8,939 bases of DNA from Gammaproteobacteria bacterium (GCA_013372965.1 JABXIR010000280.1:1-8939); one strand, 5' to 3'. Numbered from the stretch's first letter, positions 1 to 6,680 are shown. A program made the numbers and translations. The notes: a model not told the origin generated them from the sequence alone.

Positions 1-130
1 GCGGCGCAACCAGTGCAAGGCGTGAAAAGCCCATTACCTTCATGGCACGTGCAGCTGAACCTATATTGCCCGGGTGGCTTGTGCCAACTAGTACGATCTT
101 AACGCGATCGAAGCTCGATACATTACTCAT
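1..130 (-). CDS. trmJ: tRNA (cytidine/uridine-2'-O-)-methyltransferase TrmJ, N-terminal part
   Basis: Partial gene: the first 43 codons are present and the rest lies beyond the left edge. The visible protein starts MSNVSSFDRVKIVLVGTSHP and continues with GNIGSAARAMKVMGFSRLALV. The run TSHPGNIGSAARAMK is the signature N-terminus of the SPOUT-class TrmJ methyltransferases, which 2'-O-methylate position 32 of the tRNA anticodon loop using S-adenosylmethionine (family knowledge). The ATG at 130 is the only sensible start. It has about seven residues more than E. coli TrmJ before the first strand, which is within family variation. No Shine-Dalgarno sequence precedes it, and a promoter-like extended -10 sits only about 8 bases upstream, so the mRNA may be leaderless or nearly so (inference). 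It diverges from suhB, its usual neighbour in gammaproteobacteria. Confidence 0.93.
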   Translation of the reverse strand, partial: MSNVSSFDRVKIVLVGTSHPGNIGSAARAMKVMGFSRLALVAP

Positions 131-137
131 AGCGTAA

Positions 138-146
138 ATTTTATCA
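138..146 (-). promoter_or_regulatory. Candidate extended -10 promoter for trmJ
   Basis: On the minus strand the sequence TGATAAAAT combines the TGn extension with TAAAAT (five of six -10 positions). No convincing -35 hexamer lies at 16-18 bases, which extended -10 promoters can tolerate. A start site 6-7 bases downstream would fall at about 131-132, directly beside the trmJ ATG at 130. Confidence 0.4.
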
Positions 147-170
147 CCACTGTAAGTCTGGGGCTATAAT
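141..170 (+). promoter_or_regulatory. Candidate sigma-70 promoter for suhB
   Basis: The -10 hexamer TATAAT (165-170) matches the consensus exactly. The -35 candidate TTATCA (141-146) matches four of six positions, with an 18-base spacer. The transcript would start near 176-178. A second -10-like TACAAT at 211-216 lacks a good -35 at the right distance and is the weaker alternative. This rests on sequence match only. Confidence 0.55.
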
Positions 171-240
171 GAGATGAACTCCGTATTAGTAATTGATCCC
201 AACTGTTTGTTACAATGCCCCACTATTCGCTCGACGAACG

Positions 241-256
241 TTTTTTTAAAAAGAGA
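241..256 (+). promoter_or_regulatory. suhB ribosome binding site with adjacent boxA-like T/A tract
   Basis: AAGAGA (251-256) lies eight bases before the ATG at 265 and is the only purine-rich candidate. It is immediately preceded by seven T and several A residues. The stretch 241-251 matches 7 of 11 positions of the rrn boxA core GCTCTTTAACA. In E. coli a boxA next to the suhB ribosome binding site mediates Nus-factor autorepression (published). Whether this degenerate tract does so is unproven. Confidence 0.3.
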
Positions 257-264
257 TATTCATT

Positions 265-1068
265 ATGCAACCGATGCTAACGATCGCGCTCCGTGCTGCG
301 CGCAAAGCTGGCGAACTTATTGTTCGTGCTTCCGAAGAACTGGAATTTATTCGAGTTGATGAAAAAGGCCTGAACGACTTCGTGACCGAAGTGGATCGCC
401 GTGCCGAAGAAGAAATCATCTACCATCTACGCAAAGCATACCCGGATCACGCGATCTTAGGTGAAGAGTCGGGCTCGACTGAAGGCTCTGAGGCATCTGA
501 ATATCAATGGATCGTCGACCCTCTCGACGGCACTCTCAATTTCATCCGTGGCATCCCACACTACGCTATCTCAATCGCTTGTCTTTACCGAGGCAAAGTC
601 GAGCATGCAGTCGTACTTGATCCGATTCGTCGAGAAGAATTTACAGCTTCACGAGGTCGTGGTGCGAGTTTAAATGGTCGCCGTATTCGAGTAACTAACG
701 CTCGTAACCTAGACGGCACTCTTCTAGCGACAGGCATCCCATTTAAGGGTCGCGATGAAAAGCACATTGAAGGCTACACCAAAGGATTGGCTCAACTTAC
801 CTCGCAAACAACAGGCATCCGTCGCGCCGGCGCTGCAAGCCTAGACCTTGCCTACGTTGCTTCAGGTCGCGTTGATGGTTTCTGGGAGCTCGGCTTAGCG
901 AGCTGGGACATCGCAGCAGGATCACTACTCGTTCAAGAAGCGGGCGGGCTTGTGACGGATCTGGACGGCGGCACCAACTACCTCGACTCAGGTAACATCG
1001 TTGCTGCCACTCCCAAGCTCATTAAACTCATTATTCAGAACGTCCGCCCTCACTTAGATCAACTGTAG
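265..1068 (+). CDS. suhB: SuhB, inositol-1-monophosphatase family / rRNA antitermination factor
   Basis: The protein has 267 residues, the same length as E. coli SuhB, and its N-terminus (MQPMLTIALRAARKAGELI) matches SuhB almost position for position, which fixes the start. It shows the metal-dependent inositol monophosphatase motifs in order: GEESG at 66-70 (metal ligand Glu67), WIVDPLDGTLNF at 82-93 (Asp85, Asp88), and SWDIAAG at 213-219 (Asp215). All predicted Mg2+ ligands are present, so hydrolysis of myo-inositol-1-phosphate or a similar phosphate is likely retained. In E. coli SuhB also joins the Nus complex that guards rRNA transcription, and that role is probable here by homology. The ribosome binding site is modest (AAGAGA, 251-256). 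The gene diverges from trmJ, and its last 38 bases overlap the 3' end of the convergent phosphodiesterase gene. No intrinsic terminator is visible after it. Confidence 0.95.
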   Translation: MQPMLTIALRAARKAGELIVRASEELEFIRVDEKGLNDFVTEVDRRAEEEIIYHLRKAYPDHAILGEESGSTEGSEASEYQWIVDPLDGTLNFIRGIPHYAISIACLYRGKVEHAVVLDPIRREEFTASRGRGASLNGRRIRVTNARNLDGTLLATGIPFKGRDEKHIEGYTKGLAQLTSQTTGIRRAGAASLDLAYVASGRVDGFWELGLASWDIAAGSLLVQEAGGLVTDLDGGTNYLDSGNIVAATPKLIKLIIQNVRPHLDQL

Positions 1069-1930
1069 GGTCCAGAAGTTCTATCAGTCGATCGGGGTAA
1101 TCCGTGATTATTCCGTCGACTCCAAGATCGATTAAGCCTCTCATAACGTCGGCGTCGTTAATCGTCCAAACTTGAACTGCAATACCCTGTGCTTGAACGT
1201 TTCGTACGAAGCGCTCGTCAACCAGCGTAATACCAGAAAACTCCAGTGGCACCTGAAAAGCCACGGCCTCAGTGTCATACCAGTGCGATAAGCCTAACAA
1301 GTTCAAGATAAAAAACTCGGTGACCTCGCCGCGCGAGGCGGACGTAAGGGCCTGAGGACAGGCGGCCCGGAAGTCTTCGAGTGTTCGCGTATGAAACGAG
1401 CCAACAATCACATGTTCTAGTAAGTTATGTTGACGAATCTCCTGGCACAACCGCTCGGCTATACTTGGAACGACCTGCTTTATCTCAACGATAAATCTCG
1501 AATTCGGATGTCTCGAGAAGACCTCATTCAAGGTGGGGAGTTGGACCGAGGCGTCTCGATAGGGCCATTGTCCTTCGACTTCAAAACGATACCCTGCATT
1601 CAGGTGACTCAACTCCGTCAGAGTTTTCTCAGCAACGGCACCATCGGCTTCGGTCGTTCGCAACAGCGTTGCATCATGAATTACTATTAACTCGCCATCC
1701 GCAGTCCCGTGCACATCAAGCTCAAGAACATCCGTGCCGAGCTCCGCTGCTAGCGCAAAGGCAACTAAGGTATTTTCGGGTGCAAGCCCCTTGCCGCCCC
1801 GATGTGCAATGACATCGAATTCAGTCGAATCGAAGAAGACGTATTGTGGCGCAGTAACGCTTGGACGCCAAAAAAACAATCCCAACCACACCAATATTAC
1901 AATCCACAGTGCCCGCTTTACTAATGTCAC
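1031..1930 (-). CDS. Membrane-anchored glycerophosphodiester phosphodiesterase (GDPD family)
   Basis: A 299-residue protein that hydrolyses glycerophosphodiesters to glycerol-3-phosphate and an alcohol (family function; substrate not shown). Residues 7-21 form one hydrophobic segment after Lys5-Arg6, with no good signal-peptidase site behind it (Pro at 28). I read it as a signal anchor placing the enzyme on the periplasmic face (inference). The catalytic TIM-barrel motifs follow in order: AHRGG at 42-46 (catalytic His43), APENT at 50-54, LELDV at 69-73 (metal ligands Glu70, Asp72), IHD at 84-86 (His85), VEIK at 148-151 (Glu149, Lys151), VWTIND at 254-259 and GVDGIITDYP at 270-279. The start is GTG at 1930, chosen because AAAGGG precedes it by eight bases and the hydrophobic segment begins directly after it. 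It lies downstream of the dehydrogenase, but a strong terminator separates the two. Its 3' end overlaps suhB by 38 bases. Confidence 0.93.
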   Translation of the reverse strand: MTLVKRALWIVILVWLGLFFWRPSVTAPQYVFFDSTEFDVIAHRGGKGLAPENTLVAFALAAELGTDVLELDVHGTADGELIVIHDATLLRTTEADGAVAEKTLTELSHLNAGYRFEVEGQWPYRDASVQLPTLNEVFSRHPNSRFIVEIKQVVPSIAERLCQEIRQHNLLEHVIVGSFHTRTLEDFRAACPQALTSASRGEVTEFFILNLLGLSHWYDTEAVAFQVPLEFSGITLVDERFVRNVQAQGIAVQVWTINDADVMRGLIDLGVDGIITDYPDRLIELLDPTVDLSEGGRSE

Positions 1931-1938
1931 AACTCGTA

Positions 1939-1944
1939 CCCTTT
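1939..1944 (-). promoter_or_regulatory. Ribosome binding site deciding the GTG start of the phosphodiesterase
   Basis: On the minus strand AAAGGG stands eight bases before GTG at 1930. No ATG lies nearby in frame, so this site supports the GTG start. Confidence 0.7.
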
Positions 1945-1953
1945 CTCAGCTCG

Positions 1954-1980
1954 AAAAAAAACCCGCCGCAGCGGGTTTTT
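1954..1980 (-). terminator. Rho-independent terminator of the oxidoreductase-dehydrogenase operon
   Basis: The stem CCCGC/GCGGG (1962-1966 with 1971-1975) has a four-base loop CGCA and is extended by A-T pairs on both sides. Read on the minus strand it is followed by eight T residues (1961 down to 1954), a classic strong terminator 14 bases after the dehydrogenase stop. The plus-strand reading has five T residues, so it could work in both directions. It lies only 23 bases before the start of the downstream phosphodiesterase gene. Confidence 0.9.
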
Positions 1981-2010
1981 ACTATAGCGCGTGTTACTTC
2001 GCCTCTTCAA
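1981..2010 (-). promoter_or_regulatory. Candidate promoter for the phosphodiesterase gene, spanning the dehydrogenase 3' end
   Basis: On the minus strand TTGAAG (2010 down to 2005, four of six) and TATAGT (1986 down to 1981, five of six) are separated by 18 bases. The predicted start, about 1974-1976, lies inside the upstream arm of the terminator. A transcript from here would carry a shortened hairpin at its very 5' end and could escape termination. This rests on motif match only. Confidence 0.35.
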
Positions 2011-3031
2011 TACGGCGCTTCGCAAGTTTAATTGCCGCTGCACCAGCTAAAATATTCTGCTCGTTAGCTAACTCATAAACTTCGGTCAATGTTGCACCGA
2101 TGGCCGAGATCTTCCCTGCAACATCAATCTTTGCATCGGGAGCATACTGTGAAAACGCATCGATAATGCCGCCCGAGTTAATTGCAAAGTCGGGTGCGTA
2201 GAGAATATCACGTGCCGCGAGCAGTTCTTCAACACCTGGCGTCGCCAGCTGGTTATTGGCAGCGCCACACACAAGTCCCGCCTTTAAGTTCGGTACCGAA
2301 TTGGCATTCAGTACCGCACCCATCGCACACGGTGCAAATACGTCCATATCCAGAGACATGAGCATTGCTGGGTCGACAACTTTCGCTCCCATCGCCCTAG
2401 CCTGATCCGCGTTGTCCTCGTTTGGATCTGCGCCGATCACTTCAACACCCGACTCAATCAACAAACGACACAAGTGACGACCTACATTGCCGAAACCCTG
2501 AATACCTACAACGAGACCTGACAAGTGTTGCTGGTCAAAGCGCTGCTGCACCGCAACTTTCATGGAGTTAAATACGCCGAGCGCTGTGCTCGGTGAAGGG
2601 TCTCCCGCGTGAGCTTGGTCATCACATACACCGGTTACAAAGGGTGTTTGCGACGCGATCAATTTCATTGCCGCGACGCTCGTACCTGAATCTTCCGCCG
2701 TAATGTACTGGCCGTTAAGTCGATGTACAAACCGTCCCATCGCCTTCCAAAGTTCTGGTGTGGCCTGTTTTGGGTTGCCAATAATCACTGCCTTACCACC
2801 ACCGATGGGGAGGCCTGCAAGTGAATTTTTGTACGTCATACCCTGCGACAAACGTAGCACGTCCGTTACGGCATCGAGCTCAGTTGCATAAGGATACATT
2901 CTACAGCCGCCCATCGCGGGACCAAGTGTAGAGTCGTGCACCGCTATGACTGCCTTTAAACCCGTCGCTGAGTCTTCATGAAATGTGACTAACTCATGAG
3001 AATCGAAATTATCGTTATTAAATATACTCAC
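1994..3031 (-). CDS. ldh: Leucine dehydrogenase-type amino acid dehydrogenase (Glu/Leu/Phe/Val family)
   Basis: A 345-residue enzyme expected to catalyse NAD+-dependent reversible oxidative deamination of leucine, valine or isoleucine to the 2-oxo acid plus ammonia; a phenylalanine preference cannot be excluded from sequence alone. The glycine-rich substrate segment MGGCRMYPY is at 40-48. GMTYKNSLAGLPIGGGKAVI (64-83) carries Lys68 (substrate carboxylate) and Lys80 (catalytic), the same numbers as in Bacillus leucine dehydrogenases. Asp114 is the likely second catalytic residue. The Rossmann motif GFGNVG is at 179-184, and Asp202 at the end of the next strand fits NAD+ rather than NADP+. The start is GTG at 3031, with AAAGGG seven bases upstream; the next Met is residue 40, inside the substrate motif, so a later start is excluded. 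The gene begins 3 bases after the oxidoreductase stop, implying translational coupling, and ends just before a strong terminator. Confidence 0.92.
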   Translation of the reverse strand: MSIFNNDNFDSHELVTFHEDSATGLKAVIAVHDSTLGPAMGGCRMYPYATELDAVTDVLRLSQGMTYKNSLAGLPIGGGKAVIIGNPKQATPELWKAMGRFVHRLNGQYITAEDSGTSVAAMKLIASQTPFVTGVCDDQAHAGDPSPSTALGVFNSMKVAVQQRFDQQHLSGLVVGIQGFGNVGRHLCRLLIESGVEVIGADPNEDNADQARAMGAKVVDPAMLMSLDMDVFAPCAMGAVLNANSVPNLKAGLVCGAANNQLATPGVEELLAARDILYAPDFAINSGGIIDAFSQYAPDAKIDVAGKISAIGATLTEVYELANEQNILAGAAAIKLAKRRIEEAK

Positions 3032-3034
3032 AAT

Positions 3035-6000
3035 TTAACCCTTTACTTGTTCAGGTTCGAAGGTTTGAACCGCATCGATTTTGTCGGCGGTCATTTGTTG
3101 TAAACAGCGCTTCAATATCTCATCAAACGACGCAATTGAAGCTGACTTAACATGCCCGTACCCACGCACGCCCTCGGGCGCTTTTGAAAGTTCGGTCGCG
3201 GCGACAAGGTTATCTGGACGCAACGCCGCCAACATGTCATCGACCGCTTTCAAATACGCGTCACGAACATGGTGCTCTTCCTTGCGATCCTTGCTGTGGC
3301 TAAAGATGTCGAGTTTCGATTCACGAAGCCCGCGGAACTTAGCCAACAGCTTCAGCACAGGCGTCAACCAGCCACCAAACTTAATCTTCTTAACGCGACC
3401 GTCAGTACCCGGTTTAGCAATCATTGGAGGAGCGAGGTTGTAGTTCACCTTGTAACCCGGCTCAAACATCTCGTCGAGACGCTTGTTAAACTTGTCTGAA
3501 GTCAACAGTCGCGCTACCTCGTACTCGTCTTTATAGGCCATGACTTTGAACAGGTTCCGTGCGACCGAACACGCGAGCTCCCCATCAACGTCCACACCAA
3601 GCGCTTCTAGCTTCGCTTTTACTTTCGCCGTAACGCCTCGATATTGGTTGGCATACGCTTCGTCACGATAATCCACCAAACGCTCAAAACGATCTTCAAC
3701 GATTTCAGCAAACCGCTCGAGAGGCTGGAACTGATCGCCTGCGAGGTAACGCTTAAACAACTCAGCATCGAATGCCAAGTAACGTCCGAGCGTAAACGCC
3801 TGTTTATTCATTTCAATGGCTACGCCATTGAGCTCAATCGCTCTGAAGAGTGCCTCTTCACTCACCGGTAATAAACCCTTCTGATAGGCGCAGCCCATGA
3901 GCATAAGATTACTACCAATCGAATCGCCTAAAATCTTATCTGCGAAGTCTGTTGCTCTATAGAACTCAACCTGAGACTCAGCCAACTGACTTTTGATCTC
4001 CTCCTTTAGCGCTTCAATTGGCAACTGGTGATCGCGCTCTTTGAAGATATCGCTCGTGGGCGTATCAACCTCGTTAACGATCGCATAGCTTCGTGGGTTA
4101 TCAATTTTTGCGAGCGCTTCATCGCTGGCGGCAACGACTAGATCGCAGCCGAGAAGCAGATCTGCCTCGCCCGCTGGCACACGGACCGCGTAGATATCCT
4201 CTTGATGATTCGCAACGCGAACATGACACACAACAGCGCCGAATTTCTGAGCTAAGCCTGTTTGGTTCATAGTCGCGCAACCCTTACCCTCAAGGTGGGC
4301 TGCCATCGCAATTAAACTAGTGACCGTCAAAACACCTGTACCACCGACACCCGTGGCGACGATATTCCAAGGACGATTTGGGTTGACCTTCGATAGCTCC
4401 GGATCAGGCAACTCTGGTAACCCAGAGATTTGCTGCGCTGACGCCTTGCGCAGCGTACCTTCTACAGACACAAAACTTGGGCAGAAGCCTTTAACACACG
4501 AAAAGTCGAGATTACATGAACTCTGATCAATCTTACGCTTGATACCCAACTCGGTCTTGACCGGCTGAAGGCTCAAACAGTTTGATGCGACGCCGCAATC
4601 ACCGCAGCCCTCGCAGACATCTGAGTTAATCACTAAACGCTCTTTCGGTGTGGGGAAAGCACCCTTGCGACGACGACGACGCTTTTCTGACGCACAGGTC
4701 TGCTGATACACAATGACTGTGGTCCCCTCGACTTCACGAAGTTCCCGTTGCACCGCATCCATATCGTCGCGCTCATGTACTGAAATACCCTCGAATGGCG
4801 CCTTCGGTAGCTTGCCGTCGAACTCTTTTAAGTCAACGACCCAAGCAATGCGTTTTACACCTTCACCGCGCAGCTGGAACAATAACTTATCGATGGAAAG
4901 CTCACCATCTACCGGCTGACCGCCAGTCATCGCTACTGCATCGTTGAATAAAATTTTGTAGGTGATATTGACGCCGGATGAGATCGCTTGACGAATGGCG
5001 AGAATGCCCGAATGGAAATAGGTTCCGTCACCTAAATTCTGGAACATATGCTTGCGCTTGGTGAACGGCGCCTGTCCTACCCATGTGACACCCTCTCCAC
5101 CCATCTGAGTAAAGGTGTTACCCGCTCGACCGTCAGGCATCCAGGTCGCCATATAGTGGCAACCGATACCCGCCATTGCCAAACTACCATCAGGGAGTTT
5201 GGTCGAGGTATTGTGTGGACAGCCTGAACAATAATGCGGCATGCGTTCAACCAAAGGCTTGCGGGCGAATAGTGTCGCTTCCTTGGTGTTAATAAAGTTC
5301 AACCGTGACTGAACAATTTCAGAGGTAAAATACTGCGCGACACGCTGCGCGATCACGCGCGCAATCATCGCCGGAGTCAGTTCGCTAAGGTTCGGTAACA
5401 GATCTTTGCCGTTCTCATCAAACTCACCGATCACTCTAGGACGTTTGTCGGTTGGCCAGTTGTAAAGCTGACCCGTTAGCTGATCTTCGATGATCGAACG
5501 CTTTTCTTCAACAACCAGAATCTCATCGAGGCCTTCTGCGAATTGGTGCGTCACAACCGGCTCTAGCGGCCAACTCATGCCAACTTTGTAGACGCGCAGA
5601 CCGATCTTCGTCGCCAAATCGTCACCGATGCCTAGGTCTTCGAGTGCTTGCATTACATCGAGGTAAGACTTACCCGTTGTGATGATGCCGAGTCGTGGTT
5701 TTTCGCTATCAATGACTATTTTATTGAGGTTATTAACGCGCGCAAACTCTCGTGCCGCGTAAATCTTGAATTTGTTGAGGCGTTTTTCTTGATCCAGAGG
5801 ACGATCTGGCCAGCGAGCGTGAACACCATCTGCAGGCAACTCAAATCCATCGGGGATTTTAATATCAATGCGATTCGGGTCGATATTCGCTGATATAGCT
5901 GAGTCCATGTTCTCTGTGATGGCCTTCAGCGCTACCCAGCAACCGCAGTAACGGGAAAGCTCCCATCCATAGATACCAAGATCGAGCACCTCTTGGACAT

Positions 6001-6523
6001 TCGACGGATTGAGAACAGGAACGGACGCACCGATAAACATATGCTCTGACTGGTGTGGCAGAGTAGACGACTTACATGCATGATCATCGCCCGCAATGGC
6101 TAAAACACCGCCGTGCTTGGATGTACCGAACGCATTCGCGTGTTTGATAACATCCATGCTTCGATCAACGCCTGGGCCTTTGCCGTACCACATTGCGAAT
6201 ACGCCATCGTAATTCGCTTCATCGTTCAAATTAACTTGTTGCGAACCCCAAACTGCGGTTGCTGCAAGATCTTCGTTGATGCCCGGTTGAAAGGTAATGT
6301 GATGCTCTGATAAATACGGCTTCGCTTTCCATAGCGCCTGATCGACGCCGCCGAGCGGTGATCCGCGATAACCTGAGATAAAGCCTGCGGTATTCAAACC
6401 TTTCGCTAGGTCACGCTGACGTTGCAGCATTGGAAGACGAACGAGCGCCTCAATCCCTGTCATATAAGCGCGCTTCGCGGCTGGATTGTATTTATCGTCG
6501 AGGGTGATACTGTAATCAATCAT
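3035..6523 (-). CDS. Fused indolepyruvate/2-oxoacid:ferredoxin oxidoreductase
   Basis: A 1162-residue single-chain enzyme joining what archaea encode as separate IorA and IorB subunits. It should oxidatively decarboxylate an aryl- or branched-chain 2-oxo acid with coenzyme A to an acyl-CoA and CO2, passing electrons to ferredoxin; it is probably cytoplasmic. Residues 1 to about 415 are the N-terminal pyrimidine-binding and transketolase-like part. About 416-615 is the thiamine diphosphate domain, with CSGC (432-435), GIGC (Cys455), GDG (498-500) and Asn527; Cys432, Cys435, Cys455 and Cys610 are likely ligands of the proximal [4Fe-4S] cluster. A ferredoxin-like segment follows: Cys637, 640, 643 and 649 (CX2CX2CX5C), then the atypical set Cys670, 676 and 681. 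A gamma-subunit-like domain starts near 720 with GVGGTG at 725-730. The last 200 or so residues match the C-terminal extension typical of this fused family. The ATG at 6523 has GGAGA seven bases upstream. It is first in an operon with the amino acid dehydrogenase, which would supply its 2-oxo acid. The exact substrate is unproven. Confidence 0.92.
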   Translation of the reverse strand: MIDYSITLDDKYNPAAKRAYMTGIEALVRLPMLQRQRDLAKGLNTAGFISGYRGSPLGGVDQALWKAKPYLSEHHITFQPGINEDLAATAVWGSQQVNLNDEANYDGVFAMWYGKGPGVDRSMDVIKHANAFGTSKHGGVLAIAGDDHACKSSTLPHQSEHMFIGASVPVLNPSNVQEVLDLGIYGWELSRYCGCWVALKAITENMDSAISANIDPNRIDIKIPDGFELPADGVHARWPDRPLDQEKRLNKFKIYAAREFARVNNLNKIVIDSEKPRLGIITTGKSYLDVMQALEDLGIGDDLATKIGLRVYKVGMSWPLEPVVTHQFAEGLDEILVVEEKRSIIEDQLTGQLYNWPTDKRPRVIGEFDENGKDLLPNLSELTPAMIARVIAQRVAQYFTSEIVQSRLNFINTKEATLFARKPLVERMPHYCSGCPHNTSTKLPDGSLAMAGIGCHYMATWMPDGRAGNTFTQMGGEGVTWVGQAPFTKRKHMFQNLGDGTYFHSGILAIRQAISSGVNITYKILFNDAVAMTGGQPVDGELSIDKLLFQLRGEGVKRIAWVVDLKEFDGKLPKAPFEGISVHERDDMDAVQRELREVEGTTVIVYQQTCASEKRRRRRKGAFPTPKERLVINSDVCEGCGDCGVASNCLSLQPVKTELGIKRKIDQSSCNLDFSCVKGFCPSFVSVEGTLRKASAQQISGLPELPDPELSKVNPNRPWNIVATGVGGTGVLTVTSLIAMAAHLEGKGCATMNQTGLAQKFGAVVCHVRVANHQEDIYAVRVPAGEADLLLGCDLVVAASDEALAKIDNPRSYAIVNEVDTPTSDIFKERDHQLPIEALKEEIKSQLAESQVEFYRATDFADKILGDSIGSNLMLMGCAYQKGLLPVSEEALFRAIELNGVAIEMNKQAFTLGRYLAFDAELFKRYLAGDQFQPLERFAEIVEDRFERLVDYRDEAYANQYRGVTAKVKAKLEALGVDVDGELACSVARNLFKVMAYKDEYEVARLLTSDKFNKRLDEMFEPGYKVNYNLAPPMIAKPGTDGRVKKIKFGGWLTPVLKLLAKFRGLRESKLDIFSHSKDRKEEHHVRDAYLKAVDDMLAALRPDNLVAATELSKAPEGVRGYGHVKSASIASFDEILKRCLQQMTADKIDAVQTFEPEQVKG
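3039..3044 (-). promoter_or_regulatory. Ribosome binding site of the dehydrogenase, inside the oxidoreductase 3' end
   Basis: On the minus strand AAAGGG lies in the last sense codons of the oxidoreductase (Lys-Gly) and seven bases before GTG at 3031. The junction reads TAA ATT GTG, so a terminating ribosome can re-initiate. This fixes the dehydrogenase start. Confidence 0.75.
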
Positions 6524-6529
6524 GTACCG

Positions 6530-6534
6530 TCTCC
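6530..6534 (-). promoter_or_regulatory. Ribosome binding site of the fused oxidoreductase
   Basis: GGAGA on the minus strand ends six bases before the ATG at 6523, and its GGAG core has seven-base spacing. It is the strongest site of the catabolic operon and confirms the start. Confidence 0.8.
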
Positions 6535-6651
6535 GGACTAAGTATTGTTATTGTTGTTATGCTTGAATAATTAGCCTTTAATCTTAGTCGCAAGCGGCAG
6601 AAATTATTATTTTCTTTCTCTCTCTAGTTTCGATTTATCGACAGATTTTAT

Positions 6652-6680
6652 TTAAAATAAATACTAATTAGGTATATAGT
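6652..6680 (+). promoter_or_regulatory. Candidate promoter of the Lrp-type regulator
   Basis: TATAGT (6675-6680, five of six -10 positions) lies 17 bases after TTAAAA (6652-6657, four of six). The start would be near 6687, giving a leader of about 28 bases. In a region this AT-rich such matches are common, so support is weak. The -10 falls inside the dyad at 6672-6684, which would suit autoregulation. Confidence 0.3.

Larger units (their letters stand above)
131..264. promoter_or_regulatory. trmJ/suhB divergent intergenic region
   Basis: This 134-base region holds the control signals of both divergent genes. On the plus strand a perfect TATAAT (165-170) lies 18 bases after TTATCA (141-146, four of six -35 positions), giving a plausible sigma-70 promoter for suhB with an untranslated leader of roughly 88 bases. 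On the minus strand TGATAAAAT (146 down to 138) reads as an extended -10 for trmJ. The two elements share bases 141-146, so polymerase could hardly occupy both at once (inference). Further downstream in the suhB leader are a weak four-base-pair stem (TTCG 226-229 with CGAA 235-238), seven T residues (241-247) and an A tract leading into the ribosome binding site. Confidence 0.6.

Noticed and set aside
174..359. Short plus-strand open frame beginning in the suhB leader and overlapping the suhB start
   Set aside because: It runs into suhB in another frame, its translation resembles nothing known, and its ATG lies right at the predicted transcript start without a ribosome binding site. A leader peptide is not supported.
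1427..2078. Plus-strand open frames (1427-1690 and 1734-2078) opposite the phosphodiesterase and the dehydrogenase 3' end
   Set aside because: They lie antisense to well-supported genes, lack ribosome binding sites and show no recognisable protein motifs; the second one reads straight through the terminator.
4667..4690. Run of repeated CGT/CGC codons giving five consecutive arginines in the oxidoreductase, looking like a trinucleotide repeat or nuclear-targeting-like patch
   Set aside because: A basic EKRRRR-type stretch just after the thiamine domain is, to my knowledge, a conserved feature of this fused family, so it is not a repeat expansion.
3081..6310. Several plus-strand open frames of 60-120 codons opposite the oxidoreductase gene
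   Set aside because: They are antisense shadows of a clearly coding frame, with low-complexity Ser/Thr/Arg-rich translations and no family signature.
6611..6625. Pyrimidine-only run on the plus strand in the divergent control region, considered as a triplex or protein-binding element
   Set aside because: It is short and in a low-complexity AT-rich context, with no mirror symmetry that would support a special structure.
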